Shown: piece after piece, positions 58,501 to 64,000 of the stretch
Numbering within the stretch: position 1 is the first letter of the stretch
Layout: the number at the start of each line of letters is the position of its first letter
Origin: Edaphochlamys debaryana
Lineage: Eukaryota; Chlorophyta; Chlorophyceae; Chlamydomonadales
Length of the DNA: 64,000 nt
Direction: 5' to 3'
Assembly (NCBI GenBank): GCA_016858145.1
Contig: JAEHOE010000179.1
Location: forward strand, 124,001-188,000
Notes under the pieces: generated by a model
Databases searched by the model: none
Seen by the model: only the letters and a program-made list of their open reading frames with translations
Told to the model about the DNA's origin: nothing
Program-made: the position numbers and the translations under genes

Positions 58501-61500
58501 TGTACCAGCGCCCCCGCCTTATGGCGCATATGGTGGTCCACCTCCGAGCCAGCCGAACCCCCCTAGTGCAACCCCCAAGCCACGTCCTCCAGGTGCGTGA
58601 GGTGTTAGGGAGGCTTGGTGGGGCCACACCCTTCACGCTGTCCCTATCCTAACCAGCCTTTATTTCTGCGGGTATCGGTTCGCAGCCCCGCCCCTGCCCG
58701 CCAACCTGACCAACCTCGCCCGGGGCCAGCCCGCGTTTTCGTCCAGCTCGTGGGGCTGCGGGCTGTGGGGCCCCGACAAGGCGGTGGACGGAAAGGGGGC
58801 GGCCACCATATTCGATGGTACGTGTCCAAGAGCTGGGAGAACCCCCAGCAGTTTGTATGCGCTCGCTGGATAAGTCTTAACAGTTACCTCCCATCCGATC
58901 CCAGTTCTCCACACCGCTCTGGGGGACACTCAGCAGTGGCTTTCTGTGCGGATCAGCCCCCCGAGCACCCTTGCCCGGGTGTATCAGATAGTGCTGAGGA
59001 GCCGTGTAGACTGGTGGGTCCTACCTCTTTCCGGGTTGTTAGAGGACAGCTTGGCGTCGTGTCGTCAGACCCTTGCCTTGACGTCCCCCTGTGCATGCCC
59101 TTACTTAATGCCCTCTCAGTTGTGGCGAGCAGCTCTCGCGCGCCCAGGTCCGCATCGGCACGCAGCCCGTCACAGGCCCGGCCGACTCGAGCTTCATCAC
59201 CGCAAACCCCTTGGTCTGGGAGCTACCTGGAAATGGCACCACGGGAGCGGTGTACAACATTACCCTGGACGAGCCCGTACTTGGAGAGTGGGTTACGCTG
59301 CAGAATAACCCTCCCGGGAGAGGAGGTGCGCACGGGGTACGAGACTTTAAATTTGATGGTCTAGGCTCCTTCAGCTATGCCTTACGGCTGGAAGCTCAGC
59401 GAGCTATTATTACTAACAGTGCCTCTTGAGTTCACCACTCTTGCAGCGGGAGCGGGCTACCTCAGCCTGTTAGAAGTCGAGGTGCACGGACTGACGGTTG
59501 CAAGTAAGCAGCGCACAAAGATTGCTCATAATCGAAGATAGGACTGGGGAATAAGCAAAGTGTTTAAGATTGCCTCATTATTCCTAAGATAGGGCTAGGC
59601 CTATGACGCGTTTACCCGGCTAGTTGCATTAGATTCTGCGTGTTGCTGCCTTCAGGTCTTAAGGCCTTGTCGGTCTCTTGCCTTTCTGTGTAGGACCCCC
59701 GCCGTCCCCCGTACCTCCGGATCCACCCCCAAACCCCCTGCCTCCAAGCCCGACGCCTCTCTCTCCGAGACCGCCCAGCCCTCTCCCTCCCTGGCCAAAG
59801 CCCCCGAGCCCCATGCCACCAAGTCCGCGACCCCCACGGCCTCCACCACGTCCCCCATCTCCACCGGGAGTCATAGGCAAGTCGTTGATTTGGCCACTAT
59901 GCGTAAATAGAAGAGCTTGCCTACGCACTGCTTGCCCCAAGTCATCTATTGTCACCCACCGCCGCTTCATAATGCGGGTACAGACCTACCTCTTGACCTC
60001 AACCCTGCCGTCGCTTATTTTGATGCCATCCACGGCGTGGGTCTTGATGAATTCGGCCGGGTCCTGTCTTGGCGAGATAAGCAACATGGGAGCGCTCAGG
60101 TGCTTGGCTTTACTGGTGACTGCCAGTACGACAGCACCATCGTGCCTGGGGCGTACGGAAGCATCATCATGGATGGCGGCACCTGCCGTAGCTTGTTGCC
60201 AACCTTGCTGCAAAACTGGAACGTTTCAGCCCAGGTGAGTACAACCTGACCCCATATCCTGCAGTCCACGCATTCAGTTTACCAAAGTTCCTTTGCTTTG
60301 CTTGATTACATTGGCAGGCCCCGTTCACCGTTATTGCAATATACAATGCGGAGCGGAGGCAGGGCGATACTTCAGCGCAACCCCCTGGCTTCCCCCTCGT
60401 GCAAATTGCTAATAACGCCAAGGATACGTTGTATTTTTACCCACGCGCACTCAACTTTGGCGCGGGCTATGACATGTTCCGCGAGGACAGCCGTGGGTCC
60501 TGTGGGTCCGTGTTCATCTCTGACAGTGATCGTTGGCGTGTCCAACCCTTTCAGGTAGGTCATGTCCCAGAGACCAGATGCTGACTACGCAGAACTCTCG
60601 GCATGCTCTTGCCCTCCCCTTCCTGCTGTGGCCTGAATCTGTATTACAAGGCGTTGTCATGCATCCGTCCGTTGGTGCAGTATCGGGGTGAGGCGGTGTA
60701 CGGCGCTTGGGCCATGAGCGCTTTTGTGCGCGACATGGGAGGCACATCAGGAGCGCTTTTGGGGACTGGCATCGGGAAGCCAGGCCTTACCGTCCTGGCT
60801 AAATTTCAAGACCAGGCCGCAATACCAATTTTGGCCAACGACTTCGCGGTGGGCAGCGATTTTGGCTTTATTGGGATTGCGGAGAAGAGACACCCGTACT
60901 TTAAAGGCCGCATGGGATTAGCACTTGTGTACAGCCGCGCCCTGAGCCACGCGGAGCTTGGCGAGGTCTACAAGGCATACGCTCCTCGCTTTGGTTGGAA
61001 CGCTACATCCCCATTGCCCTCGACAGGTAGGTGCCCAACGGGATGTCTAAGTGCTTGCCATACATGCATACATGCATACCTGGATCTGGATTGAAGAAGA
61101 GCACACGCTGTTTGCACAGGTCAAGTGGTTCCGGAGACCCCCTTCTTTTGTGGGCGGGCCTACGGCACAACAGTACTGACCAGTGACACAGGCGGGCCAG
61201 GGCTTTTCTACCCTCTGACACACGTGTCTTCACGTGGTGGAGACATCATGCTGGCACTGCAATCCACCTATGCTAGCAGCGCTGGGAGTCGAAAAGGCTC
61301 ATGGCATGGAATGCCTGAACAAGACCTTGGGCCGGCTCGGTTGGCACTAACACATGAGCGTTACGATTTGGATCTGAGCCCTGCTGCCGTTGGAGCAATA
61401 ACGGCCGTGAGGGCGTGCTGTGCATCTGACGCCCAATTCGGCTATGGGGTCCAGACTATCCAATTCAGAACCGCTGCTGGCGGCGGCAACCGCAGCCTCG

Positions 61501-64000
61501 TGCTGGGTGACCCCCAGCTGTGTGACAGCCCCCAGCCATGGATCCCTGTTCCATCAGGGTACTCCCTGATTGGCTTTCAAACGCTCTCACTCCCATATGA
61601 GGCATACATTTTCTACCCGCTCTACCTTACAACTCAATTGCCTACGTGGATCCATAGGGTGTCCTTTGTCTTTTTTAAGGGTGAGTGTGGTCTTCCTGAC
61701 TTATTCCAGACCTGCCATTCCTTTTTATGGCACTGATGTTTACCACATCACAATTGGTTTGCGTCTGCGTAGGCTTACCGACTGTGCCTCCAGCTCAACA
61801 AGCCGCACCCCCACCAACGACACCTTTGCCCCCGCCGCCGCCTAGTGCCATCATCATGACGGGTGCGTGCATTTGCTCGCGACACGGACGCCTTCAAACC
61901 TCCGCTGTCAAATTCATAACTTGTTCCACACATGCAGACCTTCCTGCTGCCCTCATGCCCGATGTGGCGTATTTTGATGGGGCTGGAGGCGTGGTACTCA
62001 ACGCAACAACCATGCAGCCTATCTCATGGAGGGACGTCAAGCATAGCTTGGGCCGCCCTCAGCAGCTGGTCATTCAAGGAGCCTGCGCCCATGACAACGT
62101 GACGGCGGAAGGTGGATACGGCAGCATTCGCTTGGATGGGACCACGTGCTATGGAAGGTGTGCCAAGATGCACATGCGTTCGATCGCCAGTGGCCTTTCA
62201 TACATTCAAGGTGCCTGATGCAGGTTGAGTAACAGCCTTGCAAACTGGAGCACGGCTCCAGACTCGCCCTTCACGGTTGTTGTGATACACAAACCAGAAC
62301 CCGGTACCATTGCAGCTGTACTCCTCCATCTCAGTCATACCCTGGCAGGCCCCAACAACGCTCTTCTGTTCACCGTTGGAAACCCGGGAGCCCGCTATGC
62401 AACCATGCTGCGGGGTACCAATGGCGACCTTGCCTTTCACACAGAGGTTGCACTGAAGAAACACGTGTGGACGCTGGATGCCTTCGTGCGCTATCAAGGG
62501 GGGACTGCGGGCAGCATGTTCACCAGCTCGGTGGTGCCAGGGGCTGTCACCCAGGGTGCAGAGTTTCGTGGCCAAACCCCAATCTCAATTGACTCGGACA
62601 GCCTTGTTGTTGGAGCCTCGCTGGTACAAGACGGCTTGTACTACAGGGGCCGCATCGCAGCTGTCTTGGTGTACAGCCGTGCCCTCAGCGAAGGGGAGCT
62701 AAACCAGATTTATGCCGCCTATGCCCCTCGCCTTGGCTGGCAGCCATCACCTCCACCTCCCCGTGGGTCTACCAGCTAACCTTGCGCACAGACAAACTCA
62801 CCTAAGCAGAGTCCTTGTCAACCGTCTCCAATGCAGGACGGGTGCTGCAGTGGAGTGGCTTCTTCTGTGGTTCTCTGAGTCCTTCTCAGATGGCAACAAC
62901 CAGTGACGAAGCGTGAGTATTACACTCGCTTGCACTTCGCCCATGGGGTTTGTTGTTAGTCCTTTCGTTCAACAACACATCGTTCTGGCAACATGCAGGG
63001 TGGCGCGCTATTTCCCTTTGCAAGCTGTTTTAGTAAAGATGGGCTACCTATGGGATTCTGCTGTTTCCATGTTTGCTGGCGACCGGTACGGCAACCAGCA
63101 CGGATTGGGCCTGATACGGGCGGAAGGAGCAAAAGCAGTGAACTTCACAGAACTCGCTATCCAGTCCAATGTGTCTCTGAAGGTGCGTCGAACGTTTATT
63201 GCGTCCGTGAAACGTGTTGCATGCATCGACTGCCTACATTAACTGTGCAGGCAGTCTCCGTTTGCTGTGACGCGTCTTCTCCCTCGGTCTTTAAAAGTGC
63301 TTACTCGGTATCTCTACGGCTGTCGAACAACGCCACCATCTTTTTCAACAACAACCCATACAATGCATGCTACATAGGGCAGCCATGGGTGGAGGTACCC
63401 CCGGGAATGCAGCTTGCTGGACTCGTGACACGAAAGGCTCCGATGTGGTACTACGTTAGCGGCGGCTACCGGCCGGAATGGATCAACAGTGTTGCATTTC
63501 TCTTCAGCAAAGGTCTGTATCCCGGGGTCCGCCTAACATGATGAACCCGTGCATCTGATTTGCCATTGGTTACGCAATCCGGCCAACGTTGTTTTGTGTA
63601 GAGGCGCAAACGCCGCCAAGCCCGCCGCGCCCAGCGGCACCATCTACGCCGCCCCAAAACCCTCCCAGTGCGCTTTCGGGAGTTTGAAAAGGGGTATCCT
63701 GATATCACAGGCTGATACGTGCAATTCCACGATACGCAGAACCACCAGGGGCACCTCCCAAGCCTCCACGACCACGGTTGCCGCCCACACCTCCACCGCG
63801 CCCCCCGGCCCCGCCCCTGCCGCCACTACTGGTCCCCCTCACCCTTGGTAGGCCGTCCGACTCGACCATGCCATGTTCTTTCAGGGCGGTATTTATTGAT
63901 CCATACACGGCAATCTCTACTGAATGAACTGCTGCTGTGCATTTATGCAGAGGACTGCCTCCGACCACGCGGATGGTGCAACGGCACGATTGAGTCTGCT
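49523..64000 (+). CDS. Giant mosaic extracellular protein, 3' end outside window
   Basis: A plus-strand gene of at least 27 exons. The proposed exon 1 (49523-49643) encodes a signal peptide (hydrophobic core VLAAVATTLQLLQLAV) and ends in phase 1, as needed by the next recognised exon. Modules in order: WC-A1, PAN1, WC-B1, PAN2, WC-B2, WC-A2, PAN3, WC-B3, Pro-rich linker (58488-58592), F-type lectin, Pro-rich linker (59694-59876), LamG-like 1, jacalin-like 1, linker (61773-61862), LamG-like 2, jacalin-like 2, linkers (63602-63667, 63740-63847), and the start of another WC module (63951-64000). Almost all module borders are phase 1, the hallmark of shuffled extracellular exons. All junctions from 52619 onward are in phase. 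The proline linkers (PPSPxP) are typical of algal wall glycoproteins. A matrix or adhesion lectin role is inferred. The 3-kb gap between exon 1 and WC-A1 may hide further exons, or exon 1 may belong elsewhere. Confidence 0.78.
50235..52250. other. Stretch present in one cassette copy only
   Basis: The DNA flanking the two large cassettes matches (50200-50230 with 55780-55812; 52240-52330 with 56015-56130), but here about 2.0 kb separates the matching blocks against about 0.2 kb in the downstream copy. The extra DNA contains a run of CAGCGCCCAGC-type repeats (50640-50860) and no recognisable transposon gene. Either an insertion here or a deletion downstream. Confidence 0.45.
52619..57888 (+). 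other. WC and PAN-like exon cassettes (three PAN-WC units)
   Basis: WC-A exons: 52619-52846 and 56404-56631. PAN-like exons: 53294-53560, 54432-54698 and 57094-57360. WC-B exon pairs: 53740-53876 with 53965-54088, 54877-55013 with 55106-55229, and 57540-57676 with 57765-57888. The WC module has about 75 residues with six conserved cysteines and landmarks RPxxWC, DCxGxGxxELxC, RGCxS and TGWPSAPxxYC; I know no family name. The PAN-like module has about 88 residues with six Cys (ICPAV, MDLFGSNISC, DVAAMCNTNPRCQAF, YCLKYS, SMKDSCLGTY), matching PAN/Apple spacing. WC-B ends in a short PPPPPI linker. Confidence 0.85.
58686..59503 (+). other. F-type lectin (fucolectin) domain
   Basis: Exons 58686-58817, 58905-59013, 59120-59325 and 59447-59503, all in phase, encode NLARGQPAFSSSSWGCG, GPDKAVDG, VLHTALGDTQQWLSVRI, SRVDCCGEQLSRAQVRIG, WVTLQN and YLSLLEVEVHG. 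This is the order of an F-type lectin: the NLA start, the DG loop, the QQWLSV strand, the NRxDCCGxRLxxAxVRVG block and the final LxEVEV strand. Family members bind L-fucose through a His and an RxD basic motif. Here the His and RVD are present, but the His-to-Arg spacing is a few residues longer than the usual 26, and the expected following Arg/Lys is Gln. Confidence 0.85.
59984..61680 (+). other. LamG-like 1 plus jacalin-like 1
   Basis: Exons 59984-60234, 60318-60554 and 60681-61026 encode a concanavalin/LamG-type fold: AYFDAIHGVGLDEFGRVLSW at the start, FTVIAIYNAE, and at the end GRMGLALVYSRALSHAELGE followed by YAPRFGW. Exon 61120-61680 then encodes about 187 residues whose second half has the strand pattern of a jacalin-type beta-prism (AITAVRACC, GVQTIQFR, WIPVPSGYSLIGFQT, RVSFVFF). 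The jacalin assignment is tentative. The intron before 59984 starts with AG|GCAAGT, a GC-AG intron. Confidence 0.7.
61938..63512 (+). other. LamG-like 2 plus jacalin-like 2
   Basis: Exons 61938-62157 and 62224-62762 repeat the LamG-like unit (AYFDGAGGVVLNATTMQPIS, FTVVVIHKPEP, GRIAAVLVYSRALSEGELNQ, YAPRLGW). Exons 62837-62912, 62999-63182 and 63251-63512 repeat the following module (SGFFCGS, ARYFPLQ, AVSVCCDAS, VEVPPGMQLAGLV, INSVAFLFSKG). The intron positions differ from copy 1, where these segments lie in one exon, so introns were gained or lost after the duplication. Confidence 0.7.

Overview
The window is nuclear DNA of a green alga. Genes are dense in short introns with GT-AG borders (a few look like GC-AG), GC content is high, coding regions are rich in Ala, Gly and Pro, extracellular proteins carry proline-rich linkers, and there is much simple-sequence and dispersed-repeat DNA. 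A chlorophyte of the Chlamydomonas/Volvox order is the best guess; the species cannot be told. I built gene models by hand from splice sites, reading phase and domain similarity, so exon borders are predictions. Most models stay in phase through every junction listed.

Layout. 1-4.8 kb: dispersed repeats, including two inverted copies of one element and a hairpin. 4.8-10.7 kb (minus): a secreted protein with three LysM modules, a proline-rich stretch and an array of Cys-x2-Cys modules. 12.2-15.3 kb (minus): a degraded secreted subtilase. 16.0-20.8 kb: a second inverted pair of related repeats enclosing a small unknown gene and a 109-bp minisatellite. 22.1-29.9 kb (minus): an 18-exon gene for a 1023-residue single-pass membrane protein with an internally duplicated ectodomain, which I cannot assign to a family. 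29.9-34.2 kb: repeat-rich, no gene seen. 34.2-36.6 kb (minus): the C-terminal part of another single-pass membrane protein. 38.1-39.6 kb (minus): a BolA-family protein with a likely plastid transit peptide. 39.9-47.7 kb (plus), divergent from BolA: an N-terminal SAP domain fused to an RNase Z fold in which the metal-binding motifs are all replaced. 49.5 kb to the right edge (plus): a giant modular extracellular protein (signal peptide, Cys-rich WC modules, PAN-like modules, F-type lectin, two LamG-like plus jacalin-like pairs, proline-rich linkers) that runs off the window.

The main biological themes are cell-surface and extracellular-matrix proteins that could bind glycans (LysM, F-type lectin, LamG-like, jacalin-like), two unassigned membrane proteins, and a head-to-head pair of probable organelle proteins (BolA and the pseudo-RNase Z). 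The most unusual items are the SAP/pseudo-RNase Z protein, the mosaic lectin-like protein with its recently duplicated exon cassettes, and the two-fold repeat membrane protein.
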